Shown in pieces: positions 46,129 to 58,319 of a DNA stretch of 64,000 nucleotides (position 1 is its first letter; every line of letters begins with the position of its first letter). The position numbers and the translations under genes were made by a program. Origin of the DNA: Pezizomycotina sp. ARF18 (taxonomy: Eukaryota; Ascomycota); the NCBI GenBank assembly GCA_002224055.1, contig AZLU01000091.1, positions 62,001 to 126,000 of the forward strand, given 5' to 3'. Under the pieces are notes generated by a model that saw only the letters and a list, made by a program, of their open reading frames with translations, did not search any database and was not told where the DNA came from.

Positions 46129-49100
46129 ATGAGCATCAGTATCGCGGCAAAAGAACCACCTCATCGATAAAGATTACACCCACCAATACGCAAGCAACAG
46201 ACCATGCAACCATATCAACGAATGTACCGCACACCGGCAAAGAAGAAACCCCCTCCGACCATGTCCATCCTCTCCCTCTCCCCGAGATCTCCCTGCACAT
46301 CGCCGGCTTCCTGCAAACCTCCGACATCGACTCCCTCTCCGCCGCCATCCCACCCCTCTCACGACTCCTCTCTGCATCATACCCGTGGCGAAACCGCTGG
46401 CAGTCCTTCAAATCCTCCTTCTCGACGCTATTCTGGCAGATACAGGACTCCCAGCGCGGGACATACTCGCAGCTCTACCAGAACATGTACAACAACGGCC
46501 TGCACCGGTCACAAGCGGCCTACGAGAAATCGCAGTTACTCGAAGAAAGATTAAGGAGAGGATTAAGGAGATGGGGTTCGGTGATATACAGCGGTTAACT
46601 CCCGAGGCTGCGTTTAGCGGGTTACACCACGTTTTTAATGAGGGGGATAGGGGGTTGAGGATGCGTAGCGTGACGGGAGATTCGGAGCATATTAGTAACG
46701 TCGCTTCGAAGGCTCTGGAGGACGCACTGAATAAAATTGCGCCGGTGGAGCTTGTGGGGAAGTTCATTCCGGAGTTCAAGCCGAAGTGGAGCGGGTTGAG
46801 CAGGGACTATGCGCTGCTTACGGCGTATTTATTCTACGCGAGCCTTTCGCCGGCGGACGTGCGATACCTACGGTTGGGGATATGGTGTTCGTGGATGAAC
46901 CGTCGCTGGTGGAGTACTTTTGCTTCTTGGGGCTGTTTTTACGGTTGTATATGCTCGACAGCGTGTTACGGCCGGATATGGAACCTAAAAGCGTAACCCA
47001 GGGTGCAGTGAGTTTTCAAGCGGTGGTTATACTGGAGGGGAAGTTGGACCAGTACCTTGAGGGGTTTTTCGCGCCGTCGCTGCATAGGCCGATGTTCAGG
47101 CCGAAATTTCCTAGGTGGAAGATGGTCAGCTCGCAGGGTTCGCCGCAAGGGCAGCTCACGCTGTCGTCGACGGTTAGGAGCTCGTCGCAGTCGCATTCGT
47201 CATCGCAACAAAATCAGAATACGGACGTGGTCACGCTTACGGCGGAGCAGCAGCTTATCGTAGATGCGGATATTAAGAAAGGCGAACTATTCAAGGTGCG
47301 CGCGTACGCGGGGACGGGGAAGACGAGGTGTCTCGTGGAGTACGCCGCCGCGAGGCCGCGCGTGAAGATGTTATATCTCGCGTATAATAAGTCCGCGCAG
47401 ATCGACGCGGAGATACGGTTCAAGCGCTGCAGGAATGTCACCGCGCGCACGATACACTCGCTGGCGCTGGGGGCGCTGAAGTTTACGAATAAGAAGGTAT
47501 ACCGGAAGCTTACCGCGGCGAGGAAGACTTCATCGAGCGCATGCACCCGGAAAGGGTCGTGGAGTTGTTGGACCTGGCGAAGGTCGCGCCGAGCTGCTAC
47601 TTGAAACGACCGGGGGAAAAGTGGAAGGAAGCGTACACCCTGAACGTCGCGAGGATGGTTATGATCACGCTGGAGAAGTTCTGCGAGAGCTCCGACGAGC
47701 AACCGACAGAGGCGCAGCTGCCGCATAAGCTCATGCGGGCTAAGGGCCTAAAACCCTCAAGTATACTCGAGCTCGCCCGAAAAGCGTGGTCGCTGATCGT
47801 CGCGGGGAAATCGGACTCGATATCGCACGACATGTACGTCAAGTTCATGTCGCTGGACGATAAAGGGGACCACGCCATGTTCTCCGATTACTCCGTCATC
47901 ATGTTCGACGAGGCGCAGGACGCGTCGAGCTGCCAGAAGGATATCATACTGCGGCAGATGGTCCGGAGCGGTATTCTGTGTGTCGGTGATCCGTATCAGC
48001 AAATCTACCAGTTCCGCGGAGCGAAGAACGAGTGCTTTGATGATGAGATGCACCCGCCGACCCGGACGTTCCACCTCACGACGAGTTTCGGTTCGGGTTG
48101 GAGATTGCCAGCGTTGCGAATTGCCTGCTGAGGAACGTTAGGGAGGTCGTACCCGTGCACGGCGCGCGCAGAAAGGAGGAGGATTCGGAGGGGATATACA
48201 GGTTAAGCCGGAACGGAGTGTTCCCCGAAAACGCGGAGGGCGTGGGAGGGGATTTACAGTTCGCGATGATATTCCGCAAGAACGCGACGATGATTAGATT
48301 CGTGCTACAGCGCGCGACGAAGGATATTAAATTCTTCTTCAAGGGGAATACGATGAACCACTGCTCGAAAGTATTCCCCTTGTTGCGCGATGCGTACCAT
48401 TTATTCCACCACCGCAAGAGATCACGGCTTAAGGGATTACAAGGTTTTAGCAACTGGGAAGAAGCGAAGCAGTACTACGACGGCCACTCCGATGACGCGG
48501 ACTTGCAGACCGACGAGCGCGTAACGGCGCTGGCGATTGTCTTACCGCTGGAGGCTATGATAGCGGACCTGAACAACGACTTTTTAAATATATTGGATAT
48601 GTGCCAGCGAAACGTCTCCAGCCAGGAAGCGTACGCCGATATTATCTTGAGTACGGTGCACCAGAGCAAAGGATTAGAATACGACAACGTCGTCGTGGTA
48701 ACGACTTCGATTTAAGCCCCGACGACGCGGAAGCCGCTGCGTTCGGTTTCCATAAGCGGAGGGAGGTTATGAATCTGCTGTACGTTGCGTGTACGCGTGC
48801 TAGGAAGCGGTTGTTCTTGTCGAGGGCGGTGATGCAGTTCTTCGCGCAGGAAAGGGGGGTTTATAGGTTGTTTTTGAGCGGGAAGCAGGATGGCGTGGAT
48901 TGTCCGGTTTGTCGGGGTGTTATGCGACACCGCCGTCGAGTCCTGATGTGCCGTTCGGGAGGGTTCCGCTGCCGCCTCCGCAGACGCTGATAGGGTACGA
49001 GAGCGTCGTGCCCGTCGCGTTCGAGCAAAACTCCGATCTACTATGCGATAACGCCCCGACGTTTCCATCGCAAATTCCATCTGGTAAACACAGGGAAATC

Positions 49101-49464
49101 GTATCCTGCGTCTCCTGCGCACTAACATGGAAAGCCAACGACCGGGACACAGATGAAGAAATCGTCACATTCGCAGAGGGCGTGAGGAACATCCTTACGC
49201 TACCGAATAACGCCAAGTCTACTGCGAGTAGTAGTACGATGGTGTTTATACATAATAAGGTGGTGTATCCGGATACGTTGAGGACTGCTATGGCGGATTG
49301 TCTGGGAAATACGCCGATAGGAAATGGATGGGGGTAGTAAGTGGGGGCGGGATAGGGAGAGGGTTTGGAGTGGGGTGGCGTATAGGAGAGATGTTAGGGA
49401 GGCGGAGGAGGTGGCGTATGACGATGAGGATATTGATGCGTGGATTGGGAACGCGGAGTATTAA
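46129..49464 (+). CDS. F-box DNA helicase, UvrD/FBH1 type
   Basis: An F-box-like start (LPLPEISLHIAGFLQTSDID; LSRLLSASYPWRNRW) is followed by a fungal spacer (LTPEAAFSGLHHVFNEGDRG; LVGKFIPEFKPKWSGLSRDY). Superfamily 1A motifs come in order: LTAEQQLIVDA, Walker A KVRAYAGTGKTRCLVEYAA, TARTIHSLA, Walker B VIMFDEAQDASSCQ, LCVGDPYQQIYQFRGA, LTTSF then FEIASVANCLLRN, ADIILSTVHQSKGLEYDNVV and EVMNLLYVACTRARKRLFLS. After DCPVCRG comes a tail with VSCVSCALTW and an acidic end VAYDDEDIDAWIGNAEY, stop at 49464. FBH1 strips Rad51 from DNA and works in an SCF ubiquitin ligase. The start near 46129 is a guess; about six one-base frame changes occur, yet every motif is intact. Confidence 0.9.
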
Positions 49465-49849
49465 TATGTTTCTTTTTTTCTTTTCTTCCTTCCTCTATTT
49501 CTTTATATATATCTTGGTATTTTCATTGGTATATGGTATGCGTTTGGTTTTTCTTTCCGTGGGGTTCGGCGTTCTAGATACTCTACATTTTCGTTTATCC
49601 ATTTCGCTTCCTGAATTACCCTTTGGTAAATTTTCTATTTTTTTTTTTTTTTTTTTCAATATCACTTGCACTTGTTTCTTTCTCACAAATTATATATCTC
49701 GTTAACTGGTAAGTAGTGCTTTACCCCTCTGTTCCCATTTTTCCTATTTTCCAATATACGCTCGAGCTACCATTCCTTCACGTTCTGGGAATGCAGTTCC
49801 CACCTTGGGCAAACTTTTTTGTTTCCTTTCGTTTTGCCGTCCTCCTCTT
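49465..49849. other. Convergent 3' spacer
   Basis: Spacer between the ends of the helicase and ligase genes, T-rich on the plus strand with a T run at 49637-49656. No gene. Confidence 0.5.
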
Positions 49850-51021
49850 ACATTTTGGCAAAGTTGCGGATACCCTATGCAGCCTCCTTCGCCGCTTCCG
49901 CAGCAAGCTAGTCCCGTCATCCCCGGTATCGTGTTCACCCAACACAATGCATTCTTCCGATTGTCAGTAATACATCACCCTACAGTAACCTGCAGATCCA
50001 GCCGCGCATGGCCGCCAACGCCGCCTCCTGAACCTTCTTAGTGATCGTCGAGCTTAAGGAGCAGGGCAAATATGCTCCGCACCGGACGAGATTAGATATA
50101 AACGAGTACTGTGTAGAAAAATCGTAAAACTCGTCCTTTTCTTCGGACGGATTTCTACGGCGGGAGAACGGTGGAGCCGAGTATGCCACCGTTAATTCGC
50201 GCCGGAGATGAATTGTTCTATTACAGTGAGTCGCCGTCGCATATTTCCACCGTCGGATAGGGTTGATTGTATGGTGGATGGGAGCGGACGACGAAATCCA
50301 GCGCGCGCATGGCCGCCAACGCCGCCTCCTGAACCTTCTTAGTGATCGTCGAGCTTAAGGGAGCAGGGCAATATGCTCCGCACCGGACGAGGAGTTAGAT
50401 ATAAACGAGTACTTGTTAGAAAAATCGTAAAACTCGTCTTTTTCTTCGGACGGATTTCTACGGCGGGGAGAACGGTGGAGCCGAGTATGCCCACGGTTAA
50501 TTCGCGGCCGGAGATGAATTGTTTATTAGCAGTGAGTCGCCGTCGCATATTTCCCACGCGTCGGATAGGGTTGATTGTATGGTGGATGCGGAGCGGACGA
50601 CGAAGACGCCGACGCTGGAACCTTCTTTGGGACTTTCACGATTTTAACTCCCTCCCCGCGGCGGAGTATTTCGAAGGGGGCGGTCGGTACGCCGTTTTCA
50701 ACGAAGTGGAATTTAGAGGTGATTTTGTCCATTGCGGTTTCACTACCCTTCACCCGTCGCCGGTGTATGGGATGTTTTGTTGTTCGAGGAGGCGCTGGAG
50801 GGTGCCGTCTTCGCCGAAGGTGCCGTGGATTAGGTTGAAGGCTATGTCGGTTTTGGTGGGAGCGGGGGGAGGGAGGCGGAGGTTACGTCGATGAGGTGGA
50901 CGGCGTGGCCGAGGGTTTTCAGGGCAGAGAAGACACCGGCGCCGGAGGCGAGGGAGACGCGGCGCTCGTGGCCGGGACCGCCAGAGAGGACAGCGATGGT
51001 GAGCAGGCTGGAGAGGGTCAT
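49850..51021 (-). CDS. D-alanine-D-alanine ligase-like ATP-grasp protein
   Basis: The start at 51021 gives MTLSSLLTIAVLSGGPGHER then RVSLASGAGVFSALKTLG, the bacterial Ddl opening. NLIHGTFGEDGTLQRLLEQQ holds the family signature HGxxGEDG, then IPYTG, AMDKITSKFHFVENGVP, FEILRRGE, EGSSVGVFVV, GRELTVGILGSTVLPAVEIR, EEKDEFYDFS, KKVQEAALAAMR and the C-terminal VNTIPGMTGLACCG, with the NxxPGMT metal/ATP site. Ddl joins two D-Ala in peptidoglycan synthesis; fungi have no peptidoglycan, so the substrate is unknown. The stretch from GRELTV to VQEAALAAMRA is present twice (49995-50605). With one copy removed the length fits the roughly 300 residues of the family. Many one-base frame changes. A last exon beyond 49850 is possible. 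Probably acquired from bacteria long ago (inference). Confidence 0.85.
49995..50605. repeat. 300-bp tandem duplication inside the ligase gene
   Basis: 49995-50294 and 50295-50605 match along their length, both opening ATCCAGC and ending GCGGACGACGAA. They differ at about ten places, nearly all changes in homopolymer length or single-base gain and loss, with very few substitutions. This is the error pattern of long reads, so the duplication may be an assembly artefact. Confidence 0.85.
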
Positions 51022-52573
51022 TTTTGAGGAAGAAGATTTTTGGTGATGACACTATAGTGATATGAAAATACCTTGAAGAGTAAAGTTTAAGACGACCGGT
51101 AACTGGAAAGAGCTGTCCTGTCCAGATTGTTTGGAAAAAAAAAAAAAAAAAGAAAAAAAAAAGAATATTCTTATATACTGCTATATTTATGTACTCCTTC
51201 ATTTCAATCATTATTACAAAGAATTTCTTATTACTGTTCTCTCCCATTTTCTTATCATCTATTCTTTCGCGCTCGGCGATGTGGCGGACGCGTAGTCCAT
51301 TATCCGAGTTGTCGTCGTTACCATAATCATGGTAGAATTTAGTAGCGATGAGCCTCACGCGTTGGTATCACCTTCCCAATATCGCGAACGTTCAATCGTG
51401 ATTGGGCGAATTTCGCAATAAGCTCATATCGAACCCTGTTAATCTGCCCCTGTCGGTCTCTCAGAAACTAGTCTAGCTAAAAAGCCACACGCACGATATA
51501 ATTGCTCCTAGGGTTCGCTTGAAAAAACGAGCATTGCAGCCTTGATCAGGCGCTGACCGAATATGATATTCGGAGGTTACACCAGCTCCTCCGCACTTGA
51601 CACGGCGTATATCGCGGTTGCCGCGAATGACTTCCGGACCCACGACGGCATTTAATTAGGAACAGGATTCGTTGCAAAAATCGACGTTGGGTACGGTGGA
51701 TTCGGAGGCATTGTCAATTTCGACGCAAAGTAGAAGGATTTTTGGCAGGAGATTTTTTCTGATTGCTTATTAATGGATTTTCTTAATGGGCGTGGGACAA
51801 GTGTAAAATAAAGAAGCTCGGACGGCGGCTAGGGAAGACGATGATATAAGAACGTATGAAATAAGGGTTTCTTTTTTTGAAGAAGAAGAAGAAGACGAAG
51901 AAGACTTTCCGGATGCCATATAATTGAAAAGAATACCATGCATAATACTGTTTCCGCTCTAATTGGTCATAATGCAATCACAGCAGCAAGCTTAAGCACT
52001 TGCTGTCGAAAAAAAAAAAGTGTAGTATAGAAACCGTAAATGATAATTTCGAGCCCACTCCGTCCGACGCTTTTAATTTTAAATTACGTCTTTCCAGAAC
52101 GAATTCATTATTTATCTAGGTGCCAAGGATCAAGAAGAAACGGAATTAGATAAAATATGATATTGCAATTAGATTGTCTCCTCTTTTCCTACTATTTCAT
52201 GGGGGATACAGGAATCTTCCGGATCTCTCTCGTGCATCCTTTTTATTTCTGAAAACTTCCTCGTACAACCGAAGTATGACGGAACTTAGAGAAAAGGAAG
52301 AGAAAATTGTCGGAAGGCTTCTTTATTTTTTGGCTGATTTTTGCCAAGTTCTAATAAACCCTCATAATGGGTGCGTTTATTTATTTAATTCCTTAATTTT
52401 TGGATTTAATTTTTATTTTAAATTTTTTTCCCGTTATTTCCTACTACAAATCTACTTGAAACTAACAAAAGTAGAATACCTCCTCCCCACTAAATATTCA
52501 ACCAGAGTGCGAGGCGCAAGATTGAAACCTCAGTACAGGTCGCAAAAGCGATCGATACCGAGCAGAAGGAAAC
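51022..52573. other. Intergenic, no gene seen
   Basis: About 1.5 kb between divergently placed genes. A-rich runs lie at 51135-51163. No gene supported. Confidence 0.4.
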
Positions 52574-53281
52574 ATGCCTAGAGTAGAACCTCCGAAAGTA
52601 AAGAAAGGCCTTCTCGGGTAAGCAAAATCATCTACCTTCTTCTTTCCTGGATAAAAAGCTTCAAGAAAGTATAAAGCTCTAACTCTGAAAGAAAAGCATG
52701 CTCGAGTCCGGCGAGCTATCAGATATCAAGGTCGTCGTCGGCAAGAAGCGCAAGGAGTTCAACCTTCACAAGCTCGTTCTCATTAATGGGTCCGATTACT
52801 TTCGAGGAGCTTGCTCCCCGGCAGCAAATTCAAAGAAGCTAAAGAAAACGTCATCGAGATTTAAAGACGGGACTCGGTTGTTTTCGCCACCCTAATGCGC
52901 TGCCTGTACTCGGACAGCTGGGACGACGTCGATGGGAAATCTACGGCGGAGACCTACGAGGCTGCGGACTACTTCGGGATGCACGGGATCAAGATACTAG
53001 CGTTCCAAAAGGTATCTGACGAATGCACAAAGAGTACGATGACGACCCCGTCGGAAGGCCGGGGATACAGAGGATGTTGTGTCAAGGGAGCCACTCATCG
53101 AAATGCTTATCAAGATGTACCGGCCGGCGGAAAAGCAGGGCATGGATATGCTTACCAATGCGCTTGACGATTACAGCAGCCTTGACATTTTGTTGAACAG
53201 GCAGAAAATTCGGACGCTTTGGTGCAGAATCTACCTGTGGCGTTGTATTTCATCGATTTTTTGAAATCTGAGTACCTCTAA
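52574..53281 (+). CDS. BTB/POZ domain protein 12
   Basis: Exon 1 (52574-52617) encodes MPRVEPPKVKKGLLG; the intron 52618-52696 runs from GTAAGC to AAAAG. Splicing joins GG and C into a Gly codon, in phase. Exon 2 has MLESGELSDIKVVVGKKRKE, FNLHKLVLINGSDYFRGAC, LMRCLYSDSWDD and YEAADYFGMHGIKILA, the BTB fold, then EPLIEMLIKMYRPAEKQGMD and, one frame over, SDALVQNLPVALYFIDFLKS with a stop at 53281. Nearest relative: gene 7, on the other strand 20 kb away; both carry KKGLLG then VVVGKKRKEF. Three or four one-base frame changes. Confidence 0.8.
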
Positions 53282-54149
53282 AAGTAGCCCCATGCAGCTT
53301 GAAGTAAGAGAAGGGAAGGACAACGCATTCTCTTACTGAGAACGTAGTTACCTCTAACCACTTTTGCATTACCGAGCACAATATTGTTATAATTCAAGCA
53401 TTGTGGCATAACTTCGAGAATGTACATTCTCATATTTGTATTGCTGCTTGGTATTAATTTTTCTCCTGTGTTTCTTCCTCAAGTAGAACGATTCTTACCT
53501 CGTACCTCTGACAAATGTTAAAATATACAGACATACGTACTTTTACTGGATCTAGACGAAAGGTAAGAGGGAGGCGGAAGGAACTTTGCGGGGTGTATTT
53601 ATAGAGTGCATTTAAAAGCGAGTGTGTTCAACCCGACAACTTCTCCATCCGATCGAGCTTGACAATGCATCAAAATTACAAAAAGAATAATGAGATATCG
53701 GTAGAGATAAAAGGCTTGATAAAAGGCTTGCCGCTCAAAGGAGCGACGAAGGGGAACGGTGTCCCTCCCGCGGCCACAGCATATGAGATACCAGTCAAAA
53801 GCCGCGGCACATCGCGCACCATTTAAAACCGTCTGCACTCTCATCCTCCTCCAGATGGTATGCGTCGCAACTGCAGCATATGAGCCTGTGCTCAGCCAGC
53901 AGGCCACACAGGGCGCGTAATAGCCGGTATAACCCAGCGAAGTGAATGTTTGAGAACACCACTCCTATTGGATCTATATCAGTCGAGTATTTTGGCGCTC
54001 TCGAGGTCGAATTTGTTAATGTACTAAGGATAAGGAGTATACAACTAGCCTTAGCTTGTATAATTTTGGTATAGCGAAAAAAAAACATAATGCTTCTCGT
54101 AGTTTTTGTTCGGAATTATGAAAGTTATGTAAAAATAAACAGAAAGAAA

Positions 54150-54246
<97 letters not shown>

Positions 54247-54319
54247 CGTAGTTTTAAGCCAAAGAATCTACCACTCACAAGAGATTCTTCTCACCCTTGC
54301 AGTAGTAGCACACGTAGTC
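53282..54319. other. Intergenic with a GAAA microsatellite
   Basis: No gene. Holds the repeat 54149-54246. Confidence 0.5.
54149..54246. repeat. (GAAA)n microsatellite
   Basis: About 24 near-perfect GAAA units. Confidence 0.95.
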
Positions 54320-55127
54320 TCAGCCGTCGCGCACGCTGCACAGCGGGCAGCCCGCGTTTATATCCTCCTCCTCATCGCTCTTCTCTTCCGAAGGGTAATT
54401 CCTGCAAGCTCTGCACTGCAGCATGCCCGGCGAGATAGCCCTGCAGTTCGGACAGTAATTGTAGCAGTACTCCTCCGTCAGCTTCCTGCTGTTAAATCCG
54501 GTCGGGATATCCCGCCCCAGAGCGGCGTGCTTCAGCACCGGCTTGTCTAGCGCCTTGCTCTCCTATACGCCTCCCTAGAATACCCTCCCAAACAGCTCCG
54601 CACAGAGCTCCAGAACGCCCGCCTCCTCGCGGCTTTTATCGTCACTACCGTCATAGATTAAATCCAGCAAGTACATAAGCTCCGCGTGTGAGTCCTTCGG
54701 GAGCGGGTTATAGCGTTCGTTGTTAATCTCGATCGCCTTCCTAAGTTTCTCCACGGCTAGCTTTGCGAGGGGATGAACGGCTAAAGATACCGCGGCAGCA
54801 AAAACGCGTGCGCTCAGCGGTACGGACTCCGAGCTATATTCGTCCGGATATAAAAACCTAAGGACGCTTTTATTGTGATCGGTAAAATTTCAGGGAGGCG
54901 GACGTGCCTACCCTTCGATTCTCCAAACTCCCGTCGCACGCGCCCCTGAAGAATGGTGAATTGAGGCAGATTATGATGCGGGGGACGTCGAAGGTTTTCT
55001 GTTGGCCACCCTCGCACCCGCGGTGATTTTTGAGGGGGGCAACGTGAGGATATCATACGCACGATTTGAAACTTCTCTGAATGGACTTCCGGCTCTGCGC
55101 TTCAACGTCGTCGTCCTCCCATTCCAT
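54320..55127 (-). CDS. BTB/POZ protein 13 with zinc-ribbon-like tail
   Basis: The start at 55127 gives an acidic leader MEWEDDDVEAQSRKSIQRSF. The BTB fold reads FDVPRIIICLNSPFFRGACD then GSLE, VRLPEILPITIKASLGF and, one frame over, YPDEYSSESVPLSAHVFAAA then VSLAVHPLAKLAVEKLRKAI. The helical part goes on with EINNERYNPLPKDSHAELMY and LDLIYDGSDD. After two stops in the main frame (RVF, stop, GGV, stop) comes KALDKPVLKHAALGRDI and a Cys tail: YCYNYCPNCRAI, MLQCRACRN, AGCPLCSVRDG, stop at 54320. CPxC and CxxC pairs suggest zinc binding. This tail sets it apart from the other BTB genes except gene 11. Confidence 0.75.
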
Positions 55128-56445
55128 CTCCTCCTATGGCTCCTCGTTCGCATCTGACGTTATTACCAGGGAGAAGACCTCGCTTTTTTCTTTTTTCTTT
55201 TTTTTTTTTTTTTTTTTTTTTTCGGTTTTGATAGCTGCGATCGATCGGTGTAGGAGCGGCCGTCTACTAGATTTTCACGGGTGTGGAATGCTAGCAGCGT
55301 TGATATAAACGCCCCACATTAAACCGGGGTTAGCAAATATAATAGGCCGCAATGTGTAGAAATAGATGCAGGTCAATAGTATGTACTTACGAAGTGTGAT
55401 GAAGATCTCTTTTTTTTTTCTTTCGGTACTGCAATTTGAGCCCTTGCGTTGTTTGATTGTTGATTCGAATGAGGAAAGGCTGGTTAAGGTTGGTTGAGAA
55501 TTAGGTACTTGGTGAGTGCTGAAACGAGCTAGAGATCCCCCACTTTTGTTACTTGGGTGAATTTTTGGGAGGTTCTGGCGAGATAAATAACCCCCCCCCC
55601 CCTCCCCGTGAATTCTTATTTCGGTGGACAACAATGAGACCGTCTGCGCATCTAGCTATTTTCCGCTGCATCGATTTTCAAATGCATCGACTTTCAGTTG
55701 CATCAATTTCTATCAATATCAATAATTGATGCCTGCAGTTAGTTTTATTTCAATTATTTAAGAAAAGAAAAAAAAAAAAATAGATACGAGAGTTCAGGTG
55801 TAGAGGATAAATAAAGAAGCAGAAGGAATCAAAGGTTTTGACAGTTTCGTCATTATTAACAAATTCTTTTTGATAGCTCTCGTCAAGTGCAATCGCGCAT
55901 CTATTTCTATAGTTTGATCTTTTTTAGACACTCTTAGCCATTTAGCTACTATTCTCTTATACAAATTTATGAGAATTGACTAAATAAAGGTCTGTATTAA
56001 TAGGTGGGATTCATTGATATGTCAGTCGCCTATGATTTGGTGTTTGGTTCAGCTGTAGCCTGTAAATCGCAATTTTTTTTTTCTTCTCATTTTTATAATC
56101 GAGTGAATCGTCAGTAAGCCAATGTTTTTGCGGATTACGGCTGAACATAATGTAGGCAACTGACAACATATGTACTTCGATATATCTTGTCTTCACTCCA
56201 GGGTATTTCCATTCTATAAACCACACCTCTCTCTTTATGACATCACAATATAATGATGGGTTCGAATCCCGGGCGATATGAATTCTTCGTATAAACAGAC
56301 AAGTAGCGTCCGATATGACGGGCATCCAAATTTCTCTGCATGCATTCACCTCCTGGATGCGATACTTTTCCGGCATCCTGCGCCACTTCTCCGCCATCTC
56401 CGGTGGGCAAGGCCCAGGTATGCGGGCAAATAATCACAGCCTGAT
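55128..56445. other. Intergenic, no gene seen
   Basis: A T run at 55199-55222 and a C run at 55591-55602. A minus-strand open frame to 56397 shares no motif with known families. No gene called. Confidence 0.4.
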
Positions 56446-57496
56446 TACCCAGACAACACGGGGAACAGCTTCTCCAGGCCGTTCGTGGCCTGCTTCATGG
56501 TCTCGCTGGCCACGCGGCGTTCCACCGGCTCCTTGTGCGTTGCGAAGTACGGGATCCTTTCGTCGCCAGTGATTTTCCTGTGATCTTCCTGTGATCGTCA
56601 GAGAGAAGTACGGGGCCATGAAGCGCAGGGCGTACTCGTCGCCATACTTCACTTGGAACTTCTTCCAGAAGCCCTCTCTCACCAGCGGTCCGGCCTGCAC
56701 CGGTCTACGAAAGGGGCGAAGGTAGTCCTTTCCGTCGAAGATGGGATTTTTGGACCTTTCCTCGTCTTTGACGAGCCAAGAGGGAGCGTAGGCTTGAGCA
56801 GCTTTACGGTACCCGCGACGCGTTTCCAGTAGTTGATTTTAGACTCCATTTCCTTAAGGGCTTGTCGATCCCCTCTCGGCGGCTTTACTTCGCCAACTGA
56901 GGCGACGTACTTGTCCCTTCGCTCGCGCCACTACCCTCTATGAATTTCTCGGTCTTTTGCAGCTCGGATCTAGTCTCTTTGATCAGCTTCTCTAATACGA
57001 CGAAGTGATCATTTTCGTCTAGGTTGTCGTTGGTTTGTTCTTGGGTTTCTCTTTTAGGCTTTCTTTTTTGGTTTTTCTCTTTAACTTTCTGCCCAAAGGT
57101 CTCTCCTAAGAATTGGAGGTCCTGAACGAGATCCTTGTCGACGAGCTTGACGATATTTTCCGCCTTTTCCTGCTTCCATTTGGTTCTTTCAGGGCCTGCG
57201 GGCTCGAGATCCTCAACGATGCCCTCTTCCGGATTCGACAATACCGTCCGTCTTTTCCTGCTCCCATTCAATTTCGTCGGAGTCCATGGGCGTGAATGTC
57301 CACTTGTGTAGCACCTATGAGACTTTTTTGGGATACTTAGCGTTGAGCGCCACTCTAGCCACGCCTTTCGTCTCATTCCAGAATTCGGAGCTACGCTCGT
57401 TAAAGGCGGCATGTGTGGCCATGAAGTCTCGCTTGAGTCTTTCGCGTGGCATGAGAGTGCCGCGAGGGCGATTAGTGCTAGTAATCGGAAGAGCAT
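56446..57496 (-). CDS. Secreted coiled-coil protein, pair member 1
   Basis: The start at 57496 gives MLFRLLALIALAALSCHA, a clear secretion signal. The body, over several frames, reads NERSSEFWNETKGVARVALN, KWTFTPMDSDEIEWEQEKTD, then ENIVKLVDKDLVQDLQFLGE, a Lys/Glu-rich coiled coil (VVLEKLIKETRSELQKTEKF), PPSWLVKDEERSKNPIFDGK, DYLRPFRRPV, FWKKFQVKYGDEYALRFMAP and an end ATNGLEKLFPVLSG with a stop at 56446. ENIVKLVDKDLVQDLQF aligns with RNIVQLMDRKFAKDTVF of the gene at 58320-59390, and DYLR..W.K with EYLK..W.K, so they are paralogs. No known domain. About five frame changes. Confidence 0.55.
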
Positions 57497-58319
57497 GAAA
57501 AAGTATATACCTGCCGTGCTTGCCAGAATTAAAACTAAAAACAGGGAATAAATACTTGTTAAATAATAGTATTGATTAAATAGCCAAGAAGGGGTAACAA
57601 GTTCTCTCGGTATTCTCGAAAAGCTATAGAAAGGAAACATTGCTAGTGTGCCATTCTCAAAGGTCCAATACAGGACAGTGTATATTTATGAAGGTCGAAA
57701 ACGTAGTTGTATCAACGTCACAAGGTGTGCAATTCCTGAGACCATTAGAATATCCCAGGTATGACTCGGCGGAATACATCTTACCGGAATCCGTCTCTTC
57801 ACATCGCACCCAATATCAGCCTTTTAAGATTTTGCATATTTTCACCAAAGTTAATGCTTCCTCATAGCGGGTAAAGCATAACCTTAGAAGACGAAAATGA
57901 GGATAATAAAACCAAAACTTGTACAGCCTTTTAAGCTAGACCGATTTTTGACAATCGAGGCGTCCACGAAACTGATGTTTCTACGCTCTAAAACAGTACG
58001 CTAAGTCTAGATCCCTTAGTTTTTTTTTTTTTTTTCAGCAGTTCGGAGGCAGAATTTTCATGTCTCAGTCGTTTCTGGCCTCGAGACCAATTGAGACTTG
58101 GCGTAAATGCACATGAAAAAATGAAAATGAAAAGCCCGCTTTCTTTACTTGGAAGAACTTCAACGATATGAGTTCATGAAATTGGATAATTAGGCACATG
58201 CGCATTGTCCTTTATATGGACCTTTATATGATACTCGCTCTGAGCATTGAGTATTCTTCTCTGTTGTTTCTTTAAGAAAATCCGTTTCTTCTTTCCCTCT
58301 AAACGAGCATAAATTTAGA
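57497..58319. other. Intergenic, no gene seen
   Basis: Spacer between the paired genes; T run at 58020-58036. Confidence 0.4.

Noticed and set aside
47214-47726. Long minus-strand open frame of 170 codons
   Set aside because: Antisense to helicase motifs; GC-rich coding sequence keeps the reverse strand open by chance.
56250-56280. tRNA gene suggested by a B-box-like GGTTCGAATCC
   Set aside because: No matching A box, anticodon arm or acceptor stem upstream within tRNA distance, and the T-stem pairs only partly.
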